Origin: Streptomyces sp. AC558_RSS880
GTDB taxonomy: Bacteria; Actinomycetota; Actinomycetes; Streptomycetales; Streptomycetaceae
Assembly: GCF_019049255.1 (NCBI RefSeq)
Contig: NZ_JAGMUJ010000006.1
Coordinates: 1-64,000, forward strand
DNA length: 64,000 bases
Reading direction: 5' to 3'
Positions 54,701 through 62,056 of the stretch are shown here, piece after piece (within the stretch, counting starts at the first letter, position 1; each line of letters begins with the position of its first letter). The notes under the pieces were generated by a model. It was not told the DNA's origin. It saw only the letters and a list, made by a program, of their open reading frames with translations, and did no database searches. The position numbers and the translations under genes are program-made.

Positions 54701-57700
54701 CGTTCGGGGAACTCGGGGTCGCCCGCCTGCCGCCGGTCGCGGCCCGCACGGCGGACGGTGACGGCCTTCTCCACCAGGTACAGGCCGGTGGGGCCCTCCT
54801 TGACGACCGCCTTGGTCAGGCCCGCGGCCATGCCGCCGGTCGCGGCGGTGCGCGCCTGCGTGTGTCCGTAACCGCCGCGGGGGCCCGCGTGGGCCCGTAC
54901 GGAGGTGCCGTGCTGCAACGGAACGTCGTACACCGGGCCCACGGCCACGCCGAAGTCCTGGCTGAAGGTCCTGCTCCGCGTCCGGGCGTTGCCGTGCTCG
55001 GTGCCGCCCTTCTCCTCCATCTCGGCGTCCGGGGACTCGCCCAGCAGCAGCGCCCGCGTGGACGTCACCCGGGTGGTGAACACTCCCAGCGGGGTCATGC
55101 CCCGGTCGTCCGCGAAGAACGCGGGGCTCACGATGCGGCCCGCCGCGGCCCGCCGGGCCATGCGGTGGAAGGTGGTGGCGGAGAAGTAGTCGTCGATCTG
55201 CCGGCGGAGGCCGCTGCCCGGTTCGGCGCCGAGCTGGGCGGCGGCCCAGTCGCGGATGTGGTCGACCGGACCGTGGTTCTCGACGGTCACCGCCCGGTAC
55301 GCCTTGCGCGGGTCGAAGCGGAACGACCGGGGGATACGGCCGGGCCCGGACGCGCGGGTGGCGCTCGCCGGAAGGCGGACGGCGAGCCCGGAGCGTACGG
55401 CGAAACCGGACCGGACGGGCGGGCCGGCCTCGGTTCCGGCTTCCTGCCCGGGGGTCACGACCGTGTACTCCAACCGGACGTCGTCCAGGTGCAGATGGGA
55501 CTCGGCCGGCAGCACGCTGGTCATCTCGCTCCTGGCGTGGTCGCGCAGGGTGTACTCGACGGCACGGCCGATGCCGAGCCGGGCGCTGATCCGGAAGAAC
55601 ACGCTGAGCAGCTTCTTGGCCGGCCACAGCGGGAGCGCGGGGTCCACCCAGTAGGCGGTGCTCTCCTGGAAGGTGTGGCCGGTGGACGCCAGCGACACGA
55701 CGCCCCGGACGACGGGACCGTCCGCGGACGGATCGCTGAAGCGCTCCCAGTTGCCGTGACCGCGGGCCCGGACGCGCAGCACACGGGCTTCTCCCCCGTC
55801 ATCGGTGTAGCGGAACTCCCGGCCGCCGTCGCCGAAGAAGCTCCCCGGGTCGTCGAGCATGGCGTTCCGCAGGTCCGTGTAGAGGCGCCCGCGGGGGCCG
55901 CTCGTGGAGCCGGAGCGAGAGCCGGGGCCGGGACCCTGGCCGTCGTCCCGGCGCGCCCGGCCGGCCGGCCGGGCGTCGAGGTCCGCCGCGATGGTGTCCA
56001 CCATCAGGTCGATGCCGCGCAGGGTGACCGCACCGGGAGCGGTCGACCACTCCCGTACGGACGCCGGCAGTCCGGGCAGGTCCGCCGGGATGTCTCCGGG
56101 CCGGGAGGGCGTCCGGCCGCCGTCGGTGTAGGCCGGCGGCACACCCGGCTCCGCGACGGTGGGGAGGGGCAGGCTCCGGTCGATGCGCGGCGGGCGGCGC
56201 GCCGCCAGACCGGCCTCCAGGGACAGGGGACGTCGCGGCGGCTCGGAGGGGGCCGGCCGCTCGTCCAGCAGCGATTCCGGCTCGGCCGTCAGCGTCCCGG
56301 CGTACTGCCGCAGCGCGGGGACGGCGGACTCCCGGGGAGTCGACAGCGGCTCCGCCCCGAGGGGTGCCGGCACCGGTACGCCGTGAACCGCCCGGGCGTC
56401 GGCACCCGGCAGGGGTCCCCGGTCGATCCACGCCGTTGCGGTGCGGGACGGCTCGGTGGACGCGGGGCGCTGCCGGGGGGTTGCGGATTCGGCGTCCGGC
56501 GCACGGGAGTCGTCGTCGGAGTCGGTCACTCGCTCGTCGGAGACCTCGGCGCCGGACCCGGCTCCGCCGGGAGCGGATGTGGCCGGGGCGGAGCCGGTGG
56601 GATTGCCGACGGCGGTGGCGGACGGACCCGACGGCACGCCGGGGTCGGTGCCGCCGAAGCCGGAGTTGTACTGGCGGGGGTCGGCGAGGGGGGACGCTGT
56701 CTCGTCCCGGCCCGGTGGCCGTCCGGGCCGGGACGGGGTGGCACCGGCCGTCTGCCGGACACCGGCCTCTTCGGGCCGCAGGGACTTCAGGAAGTCGTCG
56801 AAGGCTCCTTCACCCGTGGTCTGCGGCTTCCTCCCCTGCCTCACCAGGGCCCCGACGAAGGCCGCGGTCACGGTGGGGGCCGGCCCCTCCAGCCCCTGGC
56901 TGATGTTCTCCCACCGCCGGAGCATGTCCAGCGTCAGCGGCCCCTTGTCCCGGGCGGCGGGGTCCGCCATACGCAGGTTCTCCACGGCGGCGAGAGCCTT
57001 CAGGGCGGATACCAGTTCGGCGCCGCGCGCCGGGTCGGAGGCGAAACCGAAACCGACGTACCTCAGGGCCCGTATCCAGGTCAGGAGCCGGAACGGCCCG
57101 TTGTCGACGCCGGGGTCCAGGCCGATGCGGCCGGCGAGGTCGTCCAGGGCGTCCTCGGTGGGTTCCCGGTGGAACTCCTTCCAGCCCCGCGTGGGCGAGT
57201 CGGGGTCGGGGTCCTCGACGATCGCCGGAGGGCCGGTGGGCGAGGCTGCCGCGCCGCCCGGGGGCCGCGGCGCCCCGGGGAGGGGTGCGGCCCCGGAGGA
57301 TGCGGTCACGGTGAGGGACGATGCGGTGGTCCCGGACCCGCTCTCGGTGGATGTCCGGATGTCCATGACCGAAGCGGTGTCCGGTCCAGCGAGGCGGGTG
57401 AGGGCGTCGGTGAGGGTGTCACCGGGGTGTGAGGCCCGGTGCCGCTCCAGCAGCCGGGACAGCTCCCGCGAGGTGAGCGGACCGGTGTCCGCCGCCGGGC
57501 CGGCGTCCGCCGCCGGGCCGGCGTCCGCCGCCGGGCCGGCGTCGGCGGCCGGGCCGGTGTCGGTGGTGTTGCCGGTCAGGCGGGTGTTCTCCCAGGCCAT
57601 CGCCCCGCGCATGAGGGTTTCGAGTTCCGCCTTGCGGGCGGAGTCCCAGCCCAGGTCCGCGCCCGCCTCCCGGCGGATCGCCCGCAGCCAGCGCCGCGCC

Positions 57701-60186
57701 CGCTCGGCCGGTCGGTCTGCACCCCGGGCCAGCCCCGCCCGCCGCGCCAGCGCCTCCAGCTCCACCGGCCCCGGCTCCGGATGGAAGACCATCACCTTGT
57801 GCTTGGGCTCCTTCAGACTGTCCGCCACCCCGATCCGGGCCGGCCTGCCCGCCGACGGCCCCACCAACGCCACCTCACCGGTGTAGGCGTCTATCACCTT
57901 GCCGGTCTCGGTGGCCACGTCCTGCCCGAACGGCACCCGCTCCAGCGGATCTCCCCCCTCCGGCCGCGCCCCGCCACCACAGGCCAACAACCGCACCCGG
58001 GCATCCGGCCCCAACCGCGACAGACTCGGCCGATGCCGCAGCAGCCGACCCAGTTCAGGTCCGCTGACGTTCCGCACGCCGCCACCCTCCAACGGCAGAC
58101 GCGCTCCGTCCGGCCCGAGGTGGAACGCGGCGGTGTAATCCGCCCTGCCCCGCAGCCGCTCCGGCGGGCTCTCGATGTCCAGCGCCGCGTCGTACGCCAC
58201 CCAGTGCCCGACCGTCGCGGCATGGGCGTAGTGCGACCGCCGCAGGGCCATGTCCTCCGGTGTGAACCATGCGCGGCCTCCTCCCTGCCCGGCGCCGTCC
58301 TTGCCCGGCAGGGCCTCCGACAGCAGCTCACCGGACGGCTCCTCATCGGTCAGCGGCACGGGCACCGGTTCGTCCGCCGGGGGCGGCACCTGGGCGGGCG
58401 CCGGTACCTGCGGTGCGGGCGCCACCTGCGAAGGCGCGGGGGACGCGGAATGCGCGGAAGGCGTGCCGGCGGGGGGTTCACCGGCCGGATACGTGACGTC
58501 CGCCGAGGGCGTCTCGCCCAAAGCCCCGACCGAGCCGGCGAAGTCGCCGGTGCCGGGGGCCGCGTCCGGCCCGCGGAGCCACGCGGCCACCCGGTCGGCG
58601 TCGCGGCCGTCGTGCCCGGTGAGGGCCGCGGCCACGTCACCCGCTGCCCTGTACGGAGGTGTCCCCGGCGGCCCGTCGGTGCCGCTCACCGGTCGTGGCA
58701 CGCTCCGGGTGTCCGGCGCCCCCGTCCGCGACGGGTCGGAATCCGGGGAGCCGGTGTCCGTGGAGAACGATGGCACGGAATCGGCGTCGTCGCCGTCCCC
58801 CACCATCGATGTCATGGACGAGACGTCGTCCGAGAGGTCACCGTCCACAGGTACTTGTCCGGACGTCACGGCCTGCTGCCCGTACGCCGGACCGGCACCG
58901 TCACGCGTCGGCTGCGGAACGGACGGGAAGTCCGCCGTCGTCGGCACCGTCCCGGGTGCGGACGTGACCACGGCCGCAGGCCCGGGCGTTGGTGACGCTG
59001 CGAGGGGTGCCGGTGCCTCCGTGACCGTGAAGGGGAGCACGGGAGTGAGGGGAGACGGAGAGGTGGACGTCATGGCGGGAGGAACGGTGTAGGGCCGGGC
59101 GAGCGGGAGATCTGCTGCCGGCACGGTGGGATTCAGGCCCGCGCCGATGCCCCGCAGCCCGTCCAGCACCCCCAGCGCGTTCACCCCGCCCTCGACCGCA
59201 CCGGCAGCATCCGCAGCACCGGCACCGGCCGGGGTGTACAAACCGCCCCCAGGAGCGAACACCCACTTGTGCAGCCCCTTGCCCACCTCCACCGCACCCA
59301 CCAGCACCAACATCCCCGCCGCCCCCGCCGCCTGACCCGCCGTCAGCGGACGGAACACCCACCCCCGACCCAACGCCCCCAGCGTGAACATCTCCCCCAG
59401 CGACTCCGCACCCCCTTCCACCACACCCGCATGCACCGACCTGAGCGGCACCGTGAAAACCAGCCGCTCCTTGAAAACCTCCTTCCCCACCTTGTTCACC
59501 ACCCCCTGTGTGGCACCCTCCAACACCTCACCGAACAAACCCGCGAACGCGCCGAACAACGCGTCCTGCCCCACCTTCGACCAGTCCACCCCCGCCGGAC
59601 GCGCCCCCACCGGCGCCGACGCCATCGTCAGCAACCGCGCCGCCAACGACTGCAACGCCTCCTCCAACGCCTCCAACGGCGCCCCCACCAACGGCACCAC
59701 CGAATGCGACAACGCCTGCACCGCCAACAGAACCCGCAGCGCCGCCCGCGCCCGCACCGCCGCCACCGCCCCCAGCGACACCCCACCCGTGAAAAACGAC
59801 AACGCCGCATACAACTTGATCTGCGCCAGCAGCACCGCCACCTCAAGCCAGATCTCGATCTTCGACTCCCGCACCTGCACCGAAATCAAAACCCGACGCT
59901 CAGCAACCCCCTCCAACCCGTCCGCCAACTCCCGCAGCCGGTTCTCCCCCCCGTCATCCACCAGCACCCGCAACGCCGACGCATACGCATCCCCCACACC
60001 CCCCGGCAGCCCCGCCCCCACCCGCGCAATCCCCGACTGCACCGCACCCGACAAGCCCCGCACACCCCGCGCCAAACCCAGCAACGGCTCCCGCGACGCC
60101 AACGCACCATCCGCATCCGCCGTCGGCAACTCCTCGCCCGTCAAAGCACGCACCAGGACACGCACCAACTGGTCAAACTCGGACAC
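48724..60186 (-). CDS. Giant T7SS-associated protein with three OTU-like C-terminal repeats
   Basis: 3820 residues. The GTG at 60186 (VSEFDQLVRVLVRAL) has CAGGAG in front. Residues of about 1-340 form a WXG100/CpnT-like N-terminus with long helices and hydrophobic segments (LEVAVLLAQIKLYAALSFFT). A Pro/Ser/Thr linker follows, then a single-Cys block VRLLACGGG (about 735) like that of databases lonely-Cys proteins (recalled, unverified). Repetitive beta-rich blocks fill the middle. The last 600 residues hold three OTU-like units. Unit 1 has RDGDSFHHALAEGL (about 3230) with HYRLAV (about 3408). Unit 2 has EGDGNRFYAALAEAL (about 3492). Unit 3 is DRPGLGHAVAEGL (about 3643). The OTU catalytic Cys is Ser, Arg or absent. 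It is likely an ESX-exported polymorphic-toxin-like protein; activity is unproven. Confidence 0.8.
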   Translation of the reverse strand: MSEFDQLVRVLVRALTGEELPTADADGALASREPLLGLARGVRGLSGAVQSGIARVGAGLPGGVGDAYASALRVLVDDGGENRLRELADGLEGVAERRVLISVQVRESKIEIWLEVAVLLAQIKLYAALSFFTGGVSLGAVAAVRARAALRVLLAVQALSHSVVPLVGAPLEALEEALQSLAARLLTMASAPVGARPAGVDWSKVGQDALFGAFAGLFGEVLEGATQGVVNKVGKEVFKERLVFTVPLRSVHAGVVEGGAESLGEMFTLGALGRGWVFRPLTAGQAAGAAGMLVLVGAVEVGKGLHKWVFAPGGGLYTPAGAGAADAAGAVEGGVNALGVLDGLRGIGAGLNPTVPAADLPLARPYTVPPAMTSTSPSPLTPVLPFTVTEAPAPLAASPTPGPAAVVTSAPGTVPTTADFPSVPQPTRDGAGPAYGQQAVTSGQVPVDGDLSDDVSSMTSMVGDGDDADSVPSFSTDTGSPDSDPSRTGAPDTRSVPRPVSGTDGPPGTPPYRAAGDVAAALTGHDGRDADRVAAWLRGPDAAPGTGDFAGSVGALGETPSADVTYPAGEPPAGTPSAHSASPAPSQVAPAPQVPAPAQVPPPADEPVPVPLTDEEPSGELLSEALPGKDGAGQGGGRAWFTPEDMALRRSHYAHAATVGHWVAYDAALDIESPPERLRGRADYTAAFHLGPDGARLPLEGGGVRNVSGPELGRLLRHRPSLSRLGPDARVRLLACGGGARPEGGDPLERVPFGQDVATETGKVIDAYTGEVALVGPSAGRPARIGVADSLKEPKHKVMVFHPEPGPVELEALARRAGLARGADRPAERARRWLRAIRREAGADLGWDSARKAELETLMRGAMAWENTRLTGNTTDTGPAADAGPAADAGPAADAGPAADTGPLTSRELSRLLERHRASHPGDTLTDALTRLAGPDTASVMDIRTSTESGSGTTASSLTVTASSGAAPLPGAPRPPGGAAASPTGPPAIVEDPDPDSPTRGWKEFHREPTEDALDDLAGRIGLDPGVDNGPFRLLTWIRALRYVGFGFASDPARGAELVSALKALAAVENLRMADPAARDKGPLTLDMLRRWENISQGLEGPAPTVTAAFVGALVRQGRKPQTTGEGAFDDFLKSLRPEEAGVRQTAGATPSRPGRPPGRDETASPLADPRQYNSGFGGTDPGVPSGPSATAVGNPTGSAPATSAPGGAGSGAEVSDERVTDSDDDSRAPDAESATPRQRPASTEPSRTATAWIDRGPLPGADARAVHGVPVPAPLGAEPLSTPRESAVPALRQYAGTLTAEPESLLDERPAPSEPPRRPLSLEAGLAARRPPRIDRSLPLPTVAEPGVPPAYTDGGRTPSRPGDIPADLPGLPASVREWSTAPGAVTLRGIDLMVDTIAADLDARPAGRARRDDGQGPGPGSRSGSTSGPRGRLYTDLRNAMLDDPGSFFGDGGREFRYTDDGGEARVLRVRARGHGNWERFSDPSADGPVVRGVVSLASTGHTFQESTAYWVDPALPLWPAKKLLSVFFRISARLGIGRAVEYTLRDHARSEMTSVLPAESHLHLDDVRLEYTVVTPGQEAGTEAGPPVRSGFAVRSGLAVRLPASATRASGPGRIPRSFRFDPRKAYRAVTVENHGPVDHIRDWAAAQLGAEPGSGLRRQIDDYFSATTFHRMARRAAAGRIVSPAFFADDRGMTPLGVFTTRVTSTRALLLGESPDAEMEEKGGTEHGNARTRSRTFSQDFGVAVGPVYDVPLQHGTSVRAHAGPRGGYGHTQARTAATGGMAAGLTKAVVKEGPTGLYLVEKAVTVRRAGRDRRQAGDPEFPERTFTTWTLERLSRAEARRLAGWDDGTALRKRTGAGEPYAPAYLTEDHPPTLGMSRVEGFTFADGSERDPAGRTLLEDFADRLLESLSRTHPGLVAPLNELDPGSPRWRGESHYRKALANTLEVLNTLDQSGMAHLMESLTGGGLRIRLRDTRRGHRGYRTIQLDGELTGRRYEGTEGGGKRITTGFESDERLSGEDSTTHRVEGGIEGGVLGRGSEFGDQGGRRGQGGFNFGAGGGRHRRQGVASGPDAKAEYKTAGTRAPHLYSYHLAVTVRQGGYWRLPGLLRGLVSFGLFGTQPFVFRDRPVPLAPHPEGAHGTTGTDDGRLTGRVLLSVGDEHIPETDPHAPGVDNPYRAADARTTVAPMDPERARALALATPEALEEAAGAPARLFDGHPVSTLKLRTPHELATVTEEVLTEASGGSWHATQDGTPVHDAATRSLQALALTATADQSGDPLGRRTTGLWATGPYTNREVQLGHRLTLHNARSLTTPVPMTTEDALVHGNHVTGATGRSRTFALGASGSGATSYEPGSGVLSTYALVANPWAYARSDQAARVVRTEHKVVRKYSGHLVPVTADAEHEVAAVSSALGTLSFAGRRAVPRALAGASGRRLRVPGGWLGHLTESSAVELGVLADGFGHAPRYDRSGWSPAPWLAHSLVRGHPVGTLNGARAFAEFLAELRKTSDLDASGHDTVLRMVSSRITRTMSGELAGGGTGVTARTGRWGTARFRIGGRQVRVRVALVPVERRYHGAGHGMSLKDELGRVESVVAVATRTAGADFGVGTTQLGEVNDLVPLTGPHYSGMGSARRTTGRIEPVTTYLARELELSGPHAEHGTRYELRIELDTHGAPPHGPAQAGRITSALDELRGLRRVATRTDVGELREQIPLALLVPEPSDGTRDDDPLAPVTLPDPTPPRPVAPAVPEGWRSVRHPDGRIEPFTLPESLLIRGVVGADQVHAATVLSVAGAYGVELPAGEPLDRLLERAQDTGLTRVATRTANALEDAATPTMLSGFFPHALGPDGYELPGLSQDNVFGGADARVVLRARPDLSGARLLTVVDGAHQLAVGVGVGEHGTLDSDADTHSPGLTHLAIMPVGENAVLVPGAPGAGQADGTTGSHNQTAVTVGIGDDGGMRVLPGRHFVFAVPVTWRSTARVHRHIKDNPAVRRLFRIPHGGEQSYETDGHVIVWAREVTARELGLIDDTTFPEAVAKAWDAVKEANAAWKKADEKYWEKRRGYGTRLQDDLTRAQHRFDAALGTAGEERETARAEPVVGRADADGTRTEPASARADVDAARAVLDAARAELDTLKRAAEDLADEVHRVRAGADRLTRWHRLHATEEGRARLGGLPEPDAVVFRRPGTAPEAAPAVHPAYTSGPAADGTTVLTAPDGTTYTLVDVPRDGDSFHHALAEGLRRTAPAALAAHGIDPADAARELRALLADRLGAPDNADLLDALAPDETDTFSGEELAAAGIDLETDTPPAREFEALGVVPHSTPLTAGRRLALARTQLLRSGDADRDTGWDHGAADLLPVLAARTFGVPVTVVRGDGRFQTFGPDATGVPGNGPDLALVLRLDGRHYRLAVRADGPSGTRSPAPGTGRLRAEDTSRPVRTAPPPRPAHVALPWEAPDGVPAEARFDAAKDARTLTGPDGRVYDLVEGEGDGNRFYAALAEALRGTAGTARPPEPGRLRDAIVAQPLRADGTLPRTEDDGALRESLRTATRWDPSTAGLAAGLAARAHGLRVLLVRENGTFTTHTATDRDHPLVVLYERGGEYLAARPRDDTGDARRGRSPLTGRRGAPPAAEEPETVTVDRPGLGHAVAEGLRLAVPHIPPRGPDQRVPLFLTAEHAADPETLYDWAAERVTEADLRAAGEPAPDRLLSPGDLLALGVPATDGRYFQAVLNSGLPASGAGLTPPQWLRAWSLGSGDGPDEAAAVAAETVGRVLGIRFLLVTDVGEGEGRSLGDGTSGVTVLLTRQGSGYRVTVSMVPRV
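57489..57562 (-). repeat. 18-bp tandem repeat encoding PAADAG units
   Basis: Four near-identical copies of an 18-bp unit inside the giant gene give GPAADAGPAADAGPAADAGP. It is a flexible spacer and a likely length-variable site. Confidence 0.8.
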
Positions 60187-60232
60187 GCCGCACTCCTGGA
60201 ACCATCGTCGGCCGGGACGAAAGAGAGAAGAA

Positions 60233-60259
60233 AAGGCCGCCGGGTTCACCGGCGGCCTT
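60233..60259 (-). terminator. Rho-independent terminator upstream of the giant gene
   Basis: An 11-bp stem (60233-60243 with 60249-60259) followed on the minus strand by TTTTCTTCTCT. It lies after the WXG relic and 47 bases before the giant start, so it can end upstream transcription or attenuate it. Confidence 0.75.
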
Positions 60260-60270
60260 CGGTCAAGAAT

Positions 60271-60577
60271 TCAGAGCATCAGCGGGCTCGTCACCGATTC
60301 GGTGACGCCCCTTGGCTTCATGAATCCTTTCGGTGGCATCGTGCACGGTTGCTGGACTTCATCAGCCTGCTGACCGGAAGCATCGGCGAGAGAATGTGGC
60401 GCATCCTGGATGACGGCACAGGAATCCAGAACACTCTTGTATTCCTTGGCCAGTGCGACAGTGAGCGACTCGGCGAGTGAATCATCCTCCCCCTGCCGGC
60501 TCATAGTTTTCTCGTAGTCGGTGACAAATCTTTCGACGACTCCTCGCCGGGTCGGCCTCGTACGCGACTTCGGCCAT
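60271..60577 (-). pseudogene. Degenerate WXG100-like gene
   Basis: The ATG at 60577 gives MAEVAYEADPA, like MGEASYEAS of the protein at 27050-27379, and then loses frame. The matching part resumes in another frame as VVERFVTDYEKTMSRQGEDD, SLAESLTVALAKEYKSVLDS and QQADEVQQPC. About 20 residues between the two parts are missing, and the W-x-G turn reads SRQGED. Confidence 0.65.
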
Positions 60578-60821
60578 CCGTTCTCACCCCCTGCCCCTCT
60601 CGCGCCACCCGGCGAGAATCGTAAGACAAAATTCATCTGCCGTACAAGACAAAAGCAGGGATGCATTTCCACGATTTCGCTCGTTTGCGCACATCACAAG
60701 CCCTCTTCCGTGCGCACATGAGCGCCAGTCCGGCGGTCGGACGGAATTCCTCCCGTGTTTCACCTTCACCACCGACCTGCGAGAAACGCTCCGGCTGTTC
60801 CCGAAAATCCCGAGGACACGA

Positions 60822-60861
60822 CGACGAGCCCCCGCGGGGGGCACATCGCGGGGGTTCGTCG
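60822..60861. terminator. Hairpin between WXG relic and sigma gene
   Basis: 15-base arms (60822-60836 and 60847-60861) pair with one mismatch. It lies in a 520-base gene-free gap and probably marks the end of a lost or eroded gene. Confidence 0.5.
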
Positions 60862-61041
60862 CGAAGAACGGCGCCGGCCTTCACCCAGTTCACGACGGCG
60901 CACCCCCGTACGCTCCGGATCTTCCGCCGGCCCGCTCAACACCCGTACGCCGCCCGTGCGGTGCCCCGGCACGCCGCGGCAGCCAGGGCGACAAGGTGAC
61001 GACAAGGTTTGGCCAAGACCTTCCGGAGAGTGTGGCCCCAC

Positions 61042-61063
61042 GCTGCCGCCCTAGGGCGGCAGC
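61042..61063. promoter_or_regulatory. Perfect 22-bp palindrome upstream of the sigma gene
   Basis: A fully symmetric sequence centred on CCCTAGGG with GCTGCC/GGCAGC ends, 38 bases before the sigma start. It may be an operator or the base of a cruciform. No TGAACC-type site precedes this gene. Confidence 0.5.
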
Positions 61064-61101
61064 CACGCCACAGATCACCGAAGAACGATTGGTCACCATC
61101 C

Positions 61102-61683
61102 ATGAACGGGACTTTGGAGGCAGGGACCGCCACTCCCGCCCCCGGTCGGCCCCCCACCCCGCACTCCTCACCGGACGTCAGCTGCGACACCTTCATTCTG
61201 ACGCTCTACGACCGGTACGGCCCCCTGCTTCTGAGGTATGCGGCACGGCTGCTGGACGGGGACTGGCACAAGGCGGAGGACATCCTCCAGGAGACGGCGG
61301 CCCGGGCCTGGAAGCACGCCCACTACCTGGGAACCCGCGACGAACTCGTCCGGCCGTGGCTCTTCACCGTGGTCAGGAACCTCGTCATCGACCATCACCG
61401 CTCCCGGAAGCTCCGGCCGCTCGAGCTGATGCCGGTCGAGGAGCTCGACGCCGCATGGGAGACCCCGGAAACCCTGCTCACCCTCCACGTGGTGCTGGAG
61501 GCGCTGCAGGAGCTGACGGAACAGCAGCGGACCGTCATCACACTGATGTACTACCTGGAGTGCAGTGTGGCCCAGGCTGCCGAGCACCTCGGTATCCCTC
61601 CCGGCACCGTCAAGAGCCGCGCCTACTACGCCCTGCGGGCACTCCGCAAGGCACTCGAGGAGCGAGGCGTGGTCGGCACGTGA
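61102..61683 (+). CDS. ECF sigma factor, SigL-like
   Basis: 193 residues. Sigma region 2 is YDRYGPLLLRYAARLLDGDW, then KAEDILQETAARAWKHAHYL and RPWLFTVVRNLVIDHHRSRK. Region 4 is ALQELTEQQRTVITLMYYLE, then AAEHLGIPPGTVKSRAYYAL ending RALRKALEERGV, close to what I recall of mycobacterial SigL. There is no adjacent anti-sigma gene; the zf-HC2 proteins at 22.2 and 33.3 kb are candidates. A 25-residue Pro/Thr-rich N-terminus precedes region 2. The ribosome site is weak, so the start could be upstream. It is followed by a terminator, so it is monocistronic. Confidence 0.88.
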   Translation: MNGTLEAGTATPAPGRPPTPHSSPDVSCDTFILTLYDRYGPLLLRYAARLLDGDWHKAEDILQETAARAWKHAHYLGTRDELVRPWLFTVVRNLVIDHHRSRKLRPLELMPVEELDAAWETPETLLTLHVVLEALQELTEQQRTVITLMYYLECSVAQAAEHLGIPPGTVKSRAYYALRALRKALEERGVVGT

Positions 61684-61689
61684 CGGCGC

Positions 61690-61715
61690 GGTGCCGGGCC
61701 CGTCGGCCCGGCACC
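61690..61715 (+). terminator. Hairpin terminator after the sigma gene
   Basis: A perfect 11-bp stem (61690-61700 with 61705-61715) with a 4-nt loop, starting 7 bases past the stop. Confidence 0.7.
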
Positions 61716-61749
61716 GTCCGCACTCCGTGCACGGGGTTGACGGACGCGG

Positions 61750-61777
61750 TGAACCGCCAACCGCACCTCGCCGTAGT
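61750..61777 (+). promoter_or_regulatory. SigL-type ECF promoter, TGAACC-N16-CGTAGT
   Basis: TGAACC 61750-61755, 16 bases, CGTAGT 61772-61777, about 280 bases before the SorC-type gene and just after the sigma terminator. Confidence 0.65.
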
Positions 61778-62056
61778 GGGACATGTGGACAACGGAGCGT
61801 GTCCGGTCGGCATGCGGAGTCCTCGACCCCATGACGCCCCATGACGCCGCGTACCACCGGAGCGTCCCGGCGAACCGCCACGGCGGGTCCGTCCCCCGAC
61901 CGCACGTGGCACGGCCCCGGCGGCATCTGCCGACCGCCGGGGCCACACCTCCGACGTCCCCGGGCCCGTCCGCCCCGGTGCCGGCACCACCCCGGACAGG
62001 GGCGTCCCGGACCCGGACCACGCCCACTGACCAGACCGAGAGAAGGCGAGTGAACT

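Noticed and set aside
49966..57432. A 2488-codon plus-strand open frame inside the giant gene
   Set aside because: It is the antisense shadow of the 3820-residue protein. Its composition is Gly/Arg/Val-rich without recognisable motifs, while the minus strand carries clear domain motifs and a ribosome site.
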